This document shows, in pieces, positions 7,982-16,060 of a stretch of DNA of 64,000 nucleotides. The notes beneath the pieces were generated by a model. The model was not told the DNA's origin. It made no database searches and saw only the letters and a program-made list of their open reading frames with translations. The DNA lies in NCBI RefSeq assembly GCF_014145675.1, contig NZ_JACGZW010000004.1, forward strand, positions 496,001-560,000, written 5' to 3'. Position 1 is the stretch's first letter; every line of letters starts with the position of its first letter. Source of the stretch: Amycolatopsis dendrobii (GTDB taxonomy: Bacteria; Actinomycetota; Actinomycetes; Mycobacteriales; Pseudonocardiaceae). A program made the position numbers and the translations under genes.

Positions 7982-9160
7982 CTAGCGCCGCGGAATCCGC
8001 AGCCAGTCGGTACCGGCGATCTCCCACCGGTTCGTGCCCGTCGCGAGCTTCACCGGCCAGCCCGCGATGTTGTCGTGATGTGTCTGTCCGGGTCCGAACA
8101 CGTACGGCGTGCCGACCATCGGGTCGGTGATCGGCTTCATTTCGCGCAGCGCCTTCGTCACCGATTCCCGCGTGATGTCACCCGGCATGCCTTCCAGCAC
8201 CTTCAGGAAGTACTTCGCCGCGAGGTAGCCGCCCTGGCTGAACGAGGTCAGCGGAATGTTGTTGCGGGTCATGAGATCCCGCCATTCCTTCGTACGCGGG
8301 CTCGACGGGTCGGTGAACGGGTAGAACTCGGCCGGCACGTAAACGCCCTTGCCCGCTTCGGAAACCGCCTTCGCGTACTGTTCACTGTAGACACTCGTGA
8401 GCAGCAGCCAGGTCACGTCCTTCCAGCCCTGCGCCTGCGCGGCTTTCAGCTGGCCGATCGAGTCGGGCTCCACGGGGTTCACCGTCACCGCTTTGCACCC
8501 GGCGGCGCGCGCCTTGACGATGTAGGGCGTGTAGTCGGAACCGTTGTACGGCACGGTCGCATCGACGTACTTGAGCTTCTTGCCGGTGATTTTCGACCAT
8601 TCGTCGATGGCCGCGCGGTAGTATGGCAACGTGTTCCCGGCGATTTCCAGCAGTGCGCACATGTCTTGCAGGTGCAGCACTTCGGAGCCGTACAGCAGGG
8701 TCAGCGTCATGTCGTGGAACGGCCCGACGTTGGCAGGCCCGATGTTCGGGCTGGTGAAGCACGACGGGTCGACGCCGATGCCGGAGATGGAAAGCACCTT
8801 CTCCTGCTGGTAGTACTTGGCGTTGATCTGGCATTCGATGAGGCTGGACGAACCGACCAGCGCGACCGCCTGATCGCCGCCCACGATCTCGCGGGCCGCG
8901 GCTGCCGCGGCGGCGGGGTCGCCCTTGTCGTCGATGGCGTGGTATTCGATCTTGCGCCCGTGCACGCCGCCCGCCGCGTTCGCCGCGTCGAAGACGGCCT
9001 TGGCGGCCTGGGAGGATTCCGGGAAGGTGGCGGGTCCGCTCAGCGCGTTGACCGAGCCGACCACGATCGGTCCGTTCGGATCGGCGGTGCCCGCGCAGCC
9101 CGCCGCGACCAGCGTGACGAGCACGGCCGAGGCGAGCGCGGGCAGGAACTTTCTCATCAT
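7982..9160 (-). CDS. Lipoprotein substrate-binding protein of the Liv-type importer
   Basis: This 392-aa protein has a lipoprotein signal: MMRKF, a hydrophobic stretch, then lipobox LVAAGC with the lipidated Cys at about residue 22. The mature part is a type I periplasmic-binding fold (Peripla_BP_6): IVVGSVNALSGPATFPESS, KAVFDAANAAGGVHGRKIEY and DDKGDPAAAAAAAREIV are the first-lobe signatures. It captures the solute outside the membrane and delivers it to LivH/LivM-G. With MoaF and amine oxidase nearby, an aromatic amine or arylacetic solute rather than branched-chain amino acids is plausible, but that is inference. Confidence 0.9.
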   Translation of the reverse strand: MMRKFLPALASAVLVTLVAAGCAGTADPNGPIVVGSVNALSGPATFPESSQAAKAVFDAANAAGGVHGRKIEYHAIDDKGDPAAAAAAAREIVGGDQAVALVGSSSLIECQINAKYYQQEKVLSISGIGVDPSCFTSPNIGPANVGPFHDMTLTLLYGSEVLHLQDMCALLEIAGNTLPYYRAAIDEWSKITGKKLKYVDATVPYNGSDYTPYIVKARAAGCKAVTVNPVEPDSIGQLKAAQAQGWKDVTWLLLTSVYSEQYAKAVSEAGKGVYVPAEFYPFTDPSSPRTKEWRDLMTRNNIPLTSFSQGGYLAAKYFLKVLEGMPGDITRESVTKALREMKPITDPMVGTPYVFGPGQTHHDNIAGWPVKLATGTNRWEIAGTDWLRIPRR

Positions 9161-9210
9161 GGCTCGGCTTTCCGGTCCACAGTGACCAGAGGGGGAGGGG
9201 AGAGAACGGG

Positions 9211-9240
9211 GGCGGTGCCGGGGGAAGGACCGGCACCGCC
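9211..9240. terminator. Intra-operon hairpin
   Basis: GGCGGTGCCGG (9211-9221) and CCGGCACCGCC (9230-9240) form perfect 11-bp arms with an 8-base loop, between the NTF2-like gene and the binding-protein gene, which both read leftwards. It may be a partial terminator or mRNA-stability stem that sets importer levels relative to the two upstream genes. Confidence 0.5.
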
Positions 9241-9254
9241 GTTTCGCGGGAGAC

Positions 9255-9641
9255 TCAGTCGGTCGCCGCGGCGACCGGGGCGGAATCGACGATCTGCTCG
9301 AAACTCGCGACCTGGTCGCCGTCGAACTTCCACACGTGCGCCACGCGCGCGGTGAAAGCCTTGCCGGACTTGCGGTTCGTGCCGCTGTAGGTGCCGAGCC
9401 CGACGATCGAGTCGCCGGCGTCCAGCAACGCGGACAGGGAGAACTGATAGCCGTCCCAGTCGCGCGCGATCGCCTCGAAGACGTTGCGCTTCACCTCGTC
9501 CGGGCCGGTGTAGGTGCCCGCGTAGGGGAATCCGGCGGCCTCGGTCCAAGTGGTCTCGGGGCCGATCGGGGCGAGCATGCCGTCGAGGTCGCCGCGGTCG
9601 CTCGCCTCGTAATGCGCGGTGATCACGTCCAAATTGGACAC
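9255..9641 (-). CDS. NTF2-like (SnoaL-fold) protein
   Basis: A 128-aa NTF2-fold protein: HYEASDRGDLDGMLAPI at the start, ETTWTEAAGFPYAGTYTGPD in the middle and ARVAHVWKFDGDQVASFEQ near the end are typical of the ketosteroid-isomerase-like family (COG3631 type). The GTG at 9641 is chosen because AAGGAG lies 7 bases upstream; a longer reading frame into the preceding gene has no such site. It starts 12 bases after the MoaF-like stop, so the two are coupled. It may modify or bind an intermediate of amine degradation; the exact reaction is unknown. Confidence 0.8.
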   Translation of the reverse strand: MSNLDVITAHYEASDRGDLDGMLAPIGPETTWTEAAGFPYAGTYTGPDEVKRNVFEAIARDWDGYQFSLSALLDAGDSIVGLGTYSGTNRKSGKAFTARVAHVWKFDGDQVASFEQIVDSAPVAAATD

Positions 9642-9652
9642 GGGGGAACTCC

Positions 9653-10420
9653 TTAGACAGGCTGGACGTCGGGGTAGCTGATCGAGCCGAGCGGGTAGAT
9701 GTGCCCGCCCGCACGGGAATGCTCGGACCGGCCGTCGCCGGTGATGCCGAGGAAAACGCCGGTGGTGCGCAGGTCGTAGCCGAGGTCGTGCAGCCACACG
9801 CTGGCCACCGCGATCCGGAACTCCCGGAAGCAGAACAGGTACAGGCCGTCGGCGAACTTCCAGACGGTTGACATATCAACGTCGCCGTGCCCGCGTTGCA
9901 CGCCCTCGACGCACTGCCAGCAGTAGCGTTCGGAGGAGAGGTAAACGTGCTCGTACAGGTGGTTCGGGCTGTAGCGGTAGACGTTGCGCTTGCCGATGAG
10001 GTCCCGCGACGGACCGGGCACGTCACCGGTCGGCTCGCCGCCGTCGGTGGTGCCGGCGTGGAAAGTCTGCGAAACCCGCGGCGTGCCTTCGACGTCCTCG
10101 TCGCCGATCACCGAACGCACGGTCATCGCGCGGTGCGTGGTGGTCGAGTAGACGATCGTGAGGGCTTCGCCTTCGACGCTCGTCAGCGGCAGGTTCACGA
10201 AGAAGACGTCGGGACGCACGGCGACCGCGTCGTAGGGGTCCTCGACGCCGTTGAGGGTAAGCCGTTCGCCGTCGAGGAACCGCAGCTCGAGCTTCGCGCC
10301 GTCATCGAGCGTGACGGTGAGTTCCCGCCCGGTAAGGTCCGCGTTGGGCAGCCGGTAGGTGTCGATCCCGGCGGCGAACTCGTCGTAGGTGCGCCATTCG
10401 TCAGGGGAAGGGTCGGACAT
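9653..10420 (-). CDS. MoaF-like protein (monoamine-regulon type)
   Basis: A protein of about 255 aa resembling the two-domain MoaF family. The N-terminal half has the calycin-like strands LTVTLDDGAKLELRFLDG and VFFVNLPLTS. The C-terminal half contains NVYRYSPNHLYEHVYLSSER, an invariant-looking YCWQCVEG and TVWKFADGLYLFCFREF. Databases label this family 'molybdenum cofactor biosynthesis protein F', but the name comes from the monoamine regulon of Klebsiella, where it accompanies tyramine oxidase. The amine oxidase at the left edge fits that reading. ATGs at 10429 and 10420 are both possible; the second is reported. Function is unproven. Confidence 0.75.
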   Translation of the reverse strand: MSDPSPDEWRTYDEFAAGIDTYRLPNADLTGRELTVTLDDGAKLELRFLDGERLTLNGVEDPYDAVAVRPDVFFVNLPLTSVEGEALTIVYSTTTHRAMTVRSVIGDEDVEGTPRVSQTFHAGTTDGGEPTGDVPGPSRDLIGKRNVYRYSPNHLYEHVYLSSERYCWQCVEGVQRGHGDVDMSTVWKFADGLYLFCFREFRIAVASVWLHDLGYDLRTTGVFLGITGDGRSEHSRAGGHIYPLGSISYPDVQPV

Positions 10421-10815
10421 GCCCATCATGCTCGCCGCGCCTTGCCCCGTGAGCGAACGTTCATGCGCTGGCGGGCAACTGCCGGACGCTCGCGGTCAAC
10501 CCCTCGTGAGCGGCAGGTCTCTACCGCCCGCTTCGCGCTGCCGCTCCGCCGCCTCGTCTCTTGGGTGTGGGCAACGGGCGCGCGGCTGTGCGTGCCGGGA
10601 CGCGGGAAACGCGGGCGGGAGGGCAGGCCGGGACGCGGGAAACGCGGGCGGGAGCGCAGGCGTGCGGGGGCGGGGGCGTGCGGGAGTGGGTGCCGGGACG
10701 CGGGGCGGGGGGCGAGGTGTGGGCGGGGCGTCGTGGCGGCGTCGTGCGGCGGTTGGGTGGGCTTGGCTTTAGGGACGTCGTGAGTGTTTATGCCGGTTCT
10801 AACCGGCATAAACAC
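10421..10815. other. Non-coding GC-rich spacer with degenerate tandem repeat
   Basis: No credible gene here. The left half contains a 28-bp unit beginning GCCGGGACGCGGGAAACGCG at 10594 that recurs exactly at 10627 (33-bp period), with a partial copy (GCCGGGACGCGGG) at 10692. The sequence between is very G-rich on the plus strand. Open frames through it have poor codon usage and look like by-products of the repeat. The upstream promoter of the leftward MoaF-led operon should lie near 10430-10560. The right end holds the hairpin at 10779-10820. Confidence 0.6.
10594..10654. repeat. Tandem direct repeat, two 28-bp copies at 33-bp spacing
   Basis: Copies at 10594-10621 and 10627-10654 are identical and start with GCCGGGACGCGGGAAACGCG. 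A 13-bp third partial copy lies at 10692-10704. Likely replication slippage in G-rich DNA. Confidence 0.8.
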
Positions 10816-10820
10816 TCACG
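10779..10820. terminator. GTGAGTG-family hairpin, contains AraC stop codon
   Basis: Perfect 20-bp arms CGTGAGTGTTTATGCCGGTT (10779-10798) and the complement (10801-10820) with a 2-base loop. The TGA stop of the leftward AraC gene (10818-10816) lies inside the right arm. The 40-bp core is identical to the hairpin at 40144-40189, and related hairpins occur at 18025 and 29222. It probably ends the AraC transcript. Confidence 0.8.
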
Positions 10821-11763
10821 AGGCCCGCGCGCGCAACTCGCTAGGCGACTGTGCGAACGCCGCCCGGAACACCCGCGAGAAGTGCGCCGCGTCGACAAAT
10901 CCCCACCGCGCAGCGATTGCCGCGACCGGACGAGCTGCCAGCAACGGATCCCGCAGATCCCGGCGGCAATGCTCCAACCGCCGCTGCCGGATCCACCCCG
11001 CCACCGTCGTCCCCTGCTCCTGGAACAACCCGTGCAGATGCCGCGTGGAAATGTAATGCTCCGCGGCGATTTGCGCGGGCCCGAGATCAGACCGCGACAG
11101 ATTGGCGTCGATATAGCTCCGGATCCGCCGCATCAGATCATGGTGCGGGTCGGCCGCGGTGCGGTCCAGGTCGAGTTCGGTGGCCAGCATCGTCGTCAGC
11201 AGGTCGACCGCGTTGTGGGCCAGCCGTACTCCGACCGGGCTCGTCAGCACGTCCAGATTCCCGCCCAGTTGCGCGAGGAACGGCACCACCACGTTCCCGA
11301 CCCCGGAGCGTCCGGACATCCGCACCGCGGTGAGCTGGCCAACCAGATCCCGTGGAAGGTCAACCTGCTGCTGCGGGAACATCAGCACCAGCGTCCGGAA
11401 ATTCTCTTCGAACACGAGCGAATACGGCCGGTTGGTGTCGTACAGCGCGACGTCGCCGGGGCGCAGCACGGCTTCCCGGCCGTCCTGGGTGAGGATGCCG
11501 GTGCCGGCCAGCATGACGCTCAGCTTGTAGCACGGCCGGTCCGCGCGGGCGATCAGTTCCGGCGTGCGCTCGACCGCGTGCGGCGACGCGGTGATCTCGG
11601 TGAGCGCGATCTCGCCCGCCTCGTGCGTGCGGAGCCTGCCGTGGAACCGGTCGCGGTGCTCGGTGCTCACCTGCAGCGGCACGAACGATCGCAGGACAGC
11701 GGACCGGAACTCCGTGAAGTCCTGCGCGACCGTGGTCGGCGTCTGCAAGATTGCCGTCATCAT
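10816..11763 (-). CDS. AraC-family transcriptional regulator
   Basis: A 315-aa regulator with an N-terminal cupin-like AraC-binding domain (about residues 50-175, including GTGILTQDGREAVLRPGDVAL and LVLMFPQQQVDLP) and a C-terminal double HTH (about 215-315; ISTRHLHGLFQEQGTTVAGWIR and AARWGFVDAAHFSRVFRAAFA). This layout matches NphR/FeaR-type activators of arylacetate and aromatic-amine pathways. GAGAGGTGAC precedes ATG 11763. It lies downstream of the hpa-type operon behind a hairpin, so it has its own promoter and is a good candidate activator for that operon or the importer. Confidence 0.88.
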   Translation of the reverse strand: MMTAILQTPTTVAQDFTEFRSAVLRSFVPLQVSTEHRDRFHGRLRTHEAGEIALTEITASPHAVERTPELIARADRPCYKLSVMLAGTGILTQDGREAVLRPGDVALYDTNRPYSLVFEENFRTLVLMFPQQQVDLPRDLVGQLTAVRMSGRSGVGNVVVPFLAQLGGNLDVLTSPVGVRLAHNAVDLLTTMLATELDLDRTAADPHHDLMRRIRSYIDANLSRSDLGPAQIAAEHYISTRHLHGLFQEQGTTVAGWIRQRRLEHCRRDLRDPLLAARPVAAIAARWGFVDAAHFSRVFRAAFAQSPSELRARAS

Positions 11764-11800
11764 GTCACCTCTCCGTCGAAGTGCCGGTACCGCTGCGTGC

Positions 11801-11831
11801 CCGGGGAAGGAACCTCGGGCTCCTTCCCCGG
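11801..11831. terminator. Hairpin terminator after hpaD
   Basis: CCGGGGAAGGA (11801-11811) and TCCTTCCCCGG (11821-11831) form perfect 11-bp arms around a 9-base loop. It sits between the end of hpaD and the AraC gene, both leftward, so it likely separates the ring-cleavage operon from the regulator. Confidence 0.7.
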
Positions 11832-11843
11832 ACGGGACGCACC

Positions 11844-12896
11844 TTAGACCTGTTCGCCCAGTTTGAAACCCTGGTCGGCCCCGTCGGCGCGGGTGTAGGA
11901 GAACCCGTCCGCGCCGATGGTCACGTCCATTTCCTTCGTTTCCGTGCGCTCGACGACCTCCTGGAGCTTGCCGTCGAGGTCGAGCACCCGCGAGGCCTCG
12001 GTGTACCAGCTCGGCACCACCGGATTGCCCCACCAGTCGCGACGCTGGTTGTCGTGCACGTCCCAGCTGATCACCGGATTGTCCGGGTCGCCGGTGTAAT
12101 AGTCGTGCGTGTAGATCTCGATCCGGTGCCCGTCCGGGTCACGCACGTACAAATAGAACGCGTTCGACACGCCGTGGCGGCCGGGGCCGCGTTCGATCTG
12201 GTCCGATTTCCGCACCGCGCCGAGGTGGTCGCAGATGTGCAGGATCTGGTGCCGCTCGTGCGTCGCGAACGCGATGTGGTGCAGGCGAGGGCCCGCGCCG
12301 CCGGTGAGCGCGACGTCGTGCACGGTCGGTTTGCGGAACATCCACGCCGCGTACACGGTGCCCTCGTCGTCCACGATGTCTTCCGACACCCGGAAGCCGA
12401 GCCCCTCGTAGTACTTGCGCGCGGCCGGGACGTCCGGCGTGTTCACGTTGAAGTGGTCCAACCGCGACAGCGCGCCCGGCCCGTGCACGTCGTAGCGCTG
12501 GGTGAAGCGCTCGACGTGTTCGGCCTCGTAGAAGAACTCGATCGGGAAGCCGAGCGGGTCCAGCACGCGCACCGCTTCGCCGATGCCGCGCGTGGTGCCC
12601 GCCGGGACGCGGCGCACCTCGACGCCGAGTTCCCGGTAGTACGCCTCGGCGACGTCGAGTTCGCCCTCGCCGCGCACGCGGTACGCGAGCACGGCCAGCG
12701 CCGGTTCCGCGCCCTTGCGCAGGATCAGCGAGTGGTGCAGGTATTCCTCGAACGCTCGCAGATATATCGCCTGGTCGTCCTCGTATGTCACGACGAGACC
12801 GAGAACGTCCACATAGAACTCTCGCGACGCCTTCAGATCGCTGACGACAAGTTCCGCGTAGGCGCAGCGGATGACGTCCGGCGGGGTCGTGGTCAT
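11844..12896 (-). CDS. hpaD: Homoprotocatechuate 2,3-dioxygenase (extradiol)
   Basis: This 350-aa vicinal-oxygen-chelate dioxygenase opens the ring of 3,4-dihydroxyphenylacetate to 5-carboxymethyl-2-hydroxymuconate semialdehyde. Two glyoxalase-like modules are visible (about 10-125 and 143-275). Metal ligands are His148 (RLDHFNVN), His207 (RLHHIAFATHE) and Glu260 (GHRIEIYTHDYY). Acid-base His193 (KPTVHDVAL) and Tyr250 are also present. All five sit a constant seven residues before the corresponding residues of the Brevibacterium fuscum enzyme (155, 214, 267, 200, 257), strong support for this exact family. The metal may be Fe(II) or Mn(II). The start overlaps the hpaE stop by 4 bases (ATGA). 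Confidence 0.93.
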   Translation of the reverse strand: MTTTPPDVIRCAYAELVVSDLKASREFYVDVLGLVVTYEDDQAIYLRAFEEYLHHSLILRKGAEPALAVLAYRVRGEGELDVAEAYYRELGVEVRRVPAGTTRGIGEAVRVLDPLGFPIEFFYEAEHVERFTQRYDVHGPGALSRLDHFNVNTPDVPAARKYYEGLGFRVSEDIVDDEGTVYAAWMFRKPTVHDVALTGGAGPRLHHIAFATHERHQILHICDHLGAVRKSDQIERGPGRHGVSNAFYLYVRDPDGHRIEIYTHDYYTGDPDNPVISWDVHDNQRRDWWGNPVVPSWYTEASRVLDLDGKLQEVVERTETKEMDVTIGADGFSYTRADGADQGFKLGEQV

Positions 12897-14401
12897 GCCT
12901 TGTCCTTCCCGGCCCCGAAGCGCGCCGTGTGCACGTCGCCGAGCGTGATGTGCACGGCCTGCTGTTCGGTGTAGAAGTCGATCGAGCGGTAGCCGCCTTC
13001 GTGGCCGAGGCCGGACGCCTTGACCCCGCCGAACGGCGTGCGCAGGTCGCGCACGTTGTGCGAATTCAGCCAGACCATGCCGGCGTCGATGTTCTGCGCG
13101 AAGTTGTGCGCGCGGGTCAGGTCCGCGGTCCAGACGTACGCGGCCAGGCCGTACTTGACGTTGTTGGCCAGTTCGAGCGCTTCCTCGTCGGTGTCGAACG
13201 GGGCGATCGCCACGACCGGGCCGAAGATCTCCTCCTGGAAGATCCGCGCGTCCGGCTTCACGTCGGCGAACACCGTCGGGGCCACGTAGTTCCCGGTGTC
13301 CAGGCCCTCCGGACGGCCGCCGCCCGCGAGCAGTTTTCCTTCCGTCTTGCCGATTTCGATGTAGCTCATCACCTTGTCGAAGTGCTCCGGGTGCACCAGC
13401 GCGCCGACTTCGGTGGCGGGGTCGTGCGGGTCGCCGACCACGATGTTGCGGGCGCGTTCGGCGTACCGGGTGCAGAACTCCTCGTAAATCGAGCGCTCGA
13501 CGAGGATGCGGCTGCCCGCCGTGCAGCGTTCGCCGTTGAGCGAGAAGACGCCGAACAGCGTGGAGTCCAGCGCCGCTTCGAAGTCCGCGTCGGCGAACAC
13601 GACGGCCGGGGACTTGCCGCCCAGCTCCATCGACATGCCCTTGAGGCCGGGCGCGCAGTTGCGGAAGATCGTTTCGCCGGTGGTGGTCTCGCCGGTGAAC
13701 GAGATCAGCCGGACGTCCGGGTGCTTGACCAGCGCGTCGCCCGCTTCCTCGCCGAGGCCGTTGACGAGGTTGAACACCCCGTCCGGCACGCCCGCCTCGC
13801 GGAAGATGTCCGCCCACAGGCTCGCCGACAGCGGCGTGAACTCGGCCGGCTTGAGCACCACCGTGCAGCCGGACGCCAGCGCCGGCGCGAGCTTCCAGCT
13901 CTCCAGCATGAACGGCGTGTTCCACGGCGTGATCAGCCCGGCGACGCCGACCGGCTTGCGGTTGACGTAGTTGACCTGCTTGCCGGGCACCTTGTAGGTG
14001 TCGTCGGCCTGCGCGACGATCAGATCGGCGAAGAACCGGAAGTTCTCCGCGGCGCGCTGCGCCTGGCCGAGCGCCTGCTTGATCGGCAGGCCGGTGTCGA
14101 AGGTTTCCAGTTCGGCCAGCTGCTTGTCGCGGCTCTCGACGAGATCGGCGATCTTGTTGAGGATCCGGGCGCGCTGGCGCGGCAGCATCTTCGGCCACGG
14201 GCCGTGGTCGAACGCCTCCTTCGCCGCGGCGACGGCGAGGTCGATGTCCTCGGCCTTGCCCGCCGAAGCCGTCATGTACGGCTTGTTCGTGACCGGGTCG
14301 AGCACCTCGAAGGTCTCGCCCGAGACGCTGTCGGCCGGCGCTCCGCCAATGTAGTGGCGGATGTGCTCCGGCAGGTTCTCCGGAACGTAGTGCGCGGTCA
14401 T
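12893..14401 (-). CDS. hpaE: 5-carboxymethyl-2-hydroxymuconate semialdehyde dehydrogenase
   Basis: A 502-aa NAD-dependent aldehyde dehydrogenase. The general base Glu259 lies in MELGGKSP, the nucleophile Cys293 in NGERCTAGS, and GFTGET-like ISFTGETTTG is near 234. The next step after HpaD needs exactly this oxidation, and the two genes overlap by ATGA, so the HpaE assignment is preferred over a generic one. Two starts compete: GTG at 14407, which overlaps the upstream stop, and ATG at 14401, which has GGAAGGAAAG at better spacing; the latter is reported. It is cytosolic, probably tetrameric. Confidence 0.9.
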   Translation of the reverse strand: MTAHYVPENLPEHIRHYIGGAPADSVSGETFEVLDPVTNKPYMTASAGKAEDIDLAVAAAKEAFDHGPWPKMLPRQRARILNKIADLVESRDKQLAELETFDTGLPIKQALGQAQRAAENFRFFADLIVAQADDTYKVPGKQVNYVNRKPVGVAGLITPWNTPFMLESWKLAPALASGCTVVLKPAEFTPLSASLWADIFREAGVPDGVFNLVNGLGEEAGDALVKHPDVRLISFTGETTTGETIFRNCAPGLKGMSMELGGKSPAVVFADADFEAALDSTLFGVFSLNGERCTAGSRILVERSIYEEFCTRYAERARNIVVGDPHDPATEVGALVHPEHFDKVMSYIEIGKTEGKLLAGGGRPEGLDTGNYVAPTVFADVKPDARIFQEEIFGPVVAIAPFDTDEEALELANNVKYGLAAYVWTADLTRAHNFAQNIDAGMVWLNSHNVRDLRTPFGGVKASGLGHEGGYRSIDFYTEQQAVHITLGDVHTARFGAGKDKA

Positions 14402-14403
14402 GG

Positions 14404-15348
14404 TCACTTTCCTTCCACAGTGAAGCCGTCGACGGGCGAGAGGTACTGCTCGCCCTGGCGCATCAGTTCGGTGATCCGGGCGATGCCCGGTTCGGTCGGG
14501 GTGATCAGCGGCGGGCGCACGAAGCCCGACTTGATCAGGCCGCGCTGCTCAAGCACCCATTTGCCGGGCGCCGGGTTGGTCTCGACGAACAGCAGGTCGA
14601 CCAGCGGGTGCAGGCCGTAGTGGATTTCGCGGGCGCGGTCGAAGTCGCCCTCGGTCCACGCGCGGTACATCTCGGCGCTGGCGGCCGGGGCGATGTTGGC
14701 GGTGGCGCTCACGAAACCGGTGCCGCCGAGGGAAAGCAGCGGCAGGCACAGCAGTTCGATGCCTGACCAGACGAGCAATTCCTTGCCGCACAAGTGAAGC
14801 ACGCGGGAGAAGTGCTCGAAGTCCTTGGTGGTCTCCTTGATCCCGACGAAGTTGTCGAAATCGCGGAACAGCCGCGCGACCGTCTCCGGGGCGAGGTCGA
14901 CCGACGTCCGGCTCGGCACGTTGTAGGCGACGATCGGCAGGTCCGGGAATTCCTTCGCGACCGTGGCGTACCACTGGTAGAGCGCTTCCTGGGTGGGCCG
15001 CGCGTAGTACGGGGTGATGATCAGCGCGGCGTCGATGCCCGCGTCGCGTGCCTCGGAGGTCAGCTCCAGCGTCTCGTCGAGCTTTGCCGAACCGGTGCCG
15101 GGCATGAACGGCACCTTGTCGTCCACCGCCTTGGCGACCGTGCGGATCGTCTCCGCGCGCTCGGCCACGGTCATCGCGCCGGGCTCGCCGGTGGAACCGC
15201 CGATCGAGACGCCGTGCGAACCGGACGCGAGCTGCCAGTTCACCAGGTTGGTCAGGCTGTCGTGGTCGACCTCGCCGGTTGCGGTGAACGGGGTCATCAG
15301 CGGCGCGATCGAGCCGGTGATGGCGTTCGGGGTACTGCGGAACCTCAT
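14404..15348 (-). CDS. DapA-family (class I pyruvate-type) aldolase/lyase
   Basis: A 314-aa TIM-barrel lyase of the dihydrodipicolinate synthase/N-acetylneuraminate lyase superfamily. The GGSTGE loop (50-55), Tyr142 in VAYNVPSRT and the Schiff-base Lys171 in FVGIKETT are intact. True DapA belongs in lysine synthesis; here the gene is inside a ring-cleavage operon, so it may cleave the 4-hydroxy-2-oxo acid from the lower pathway into pyruvate and succinate semialdehyde, the job of HpaI in enterobacteria. That role is inference. AAGGA precedes ATG 15348. It is linked to hpaE by adjacent stop and start. Confidence 0.85.
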   Translation of the reverse strand: MRFRSTPNAITGSIAPLMTPFTATGEVDHDSLTNLVNWQLASGSHGVSIGGSTGEPGAMTVAERAETIRTVAKAVDDKVPFMPGTGSAKLDETLELTSEARDAGIDAALIITPYYARPTQEALYQWYATVAKEFPDLPIVAYNVPSRTSVDLAPETVARLFRDFDNFVGIKETTKDFEHFSRVLHLCGKELLVWSGIELLCLPLLSLGGTGFVSATANIAPAASAEMYRAWTEGDFDRAREIHYGLHPLVDLLFVETNPAPGKWVLEQRGLIKSGFVRPPLITPTEPGIARITELMRQGEQYLSPVDGFTVEGK

Positions 15349-15364
15349 GGGGTGGGGGTCCTTC

Positions 15365-16060
15365 CTAGGGAGCTTCAGCGGGCGGGGCGGCCCGCCGGTC
15401 GAGGTAGGCGTCGAGAGTGGCGGTGCGGTGCCTGCGCGCCGCCAGTTCGAGTTCCAGCGGATCGGCGTTCTGCTCGATCAGCACCAGCAGTTGTTCGTGT
15501 TCCTTGACCGATTCGTGCGCGCGGCCCGGGACGAAGCTGAAGGTCGAATCGCGCAGCGACGCCAGCCGGTGCCAGCCGCGGTGCACGAGGTCGAGCACGT
15601 GCGGGTTCGGGCACGGTTCGAAAAGGACTGAATGGAATTCCTGGTTCAGCTCGGTGAACCGGTGCGGTTCGAAGTTCTCCAGCGACAGGCGCATCTGCTC
15701 GTTCACCGCGCGTGCCCGTTCGATGTCCTCAGCGGACAGTTTCGGCGCGGACAGCGAGGTGGCGAAACCTTCCACCAGGGCAAGGGTTTGCATGGTGTGC
15801 TCGTAGGCGGTCTCGTCGACCATCACCACCTGCGCGCCGACGTTGCGCTCGAACGTGACCAGTCCTTCGGCTTCGAGCAGCCGGATCGCTTCGCGCACGG
15901 GGACGACGCTGACGTCCAGTTCCTTGGCGATCTGCCCCAGCACCAAGCGATAGCCGGGACCGAAGGTCCGGTCGGCGATCCGGTCCTTGATCCAGCGGTA
16001 CGCGCGCTGGGATTTGCTCTCGCCTGCTACGGGCGCCACTGGGCGTACCTGGCCTTCCAA
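15365..16060 (-). CDS. GntR-family (FCD) regulator
   Basis: A 231-aa regulator. The N-terminal winged HTH spans about 15-80 (SQRAYRWIKDRIADRTF, LGQIAKELDVSVVPVREAIRLLEAEGLV), and the C-terminal FCD domain has the metal-binding pattern around HRFTELNQEFHSVLF. It is embedded in the operon, overlapping the FAH-RraA gene by 34 bases; a GTG at 16039 would reduce the overlap. It probably represses the operon in response to a pathway acid, and the GATATC repeats at 17508-17526 upstream of the first gene are a candidate target. Confidence 0.88.
   Translation of the reverse strand: MEGQVRPVAPVAGESKSQRAYRWIKDRIADRTFGPGYRLVLGQIAKELDVSVVPVREAIRLLEAEGLVTFERNVGAQVVMVDETAYEHTMQTLALVEGFATSLSAPKLSAEDIERARAVNEQMRLSLENFEPHRFTELNQEFHSVLFEPCPNPHVLDLVHRGWHRLASLRDSTFSFVPGRAHESVKEHEQLLVLIEQNADPLELELAARRHRTATLDAYLDRRAAPPAEAP

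Noticed and set aside
9653..10420. Assignment of the MoaF-like gene to molybdenum cofactor synthesis
   Set aside because: The database name is misleading. No molybdopterin genes are adjacent; amine oxidase and importer genes are.
10594..10704. CRISPR-like repeat array
   Set aside because: Only two full copies, 5-bp spacers and no cas genes; simple tandem duplication explains it.
14404..15348. Lysine-biosynthetic dapA
   Set aside because: It is coupled to hpaE in a catabolic operon, with no other lysine-pathway genes nearby.
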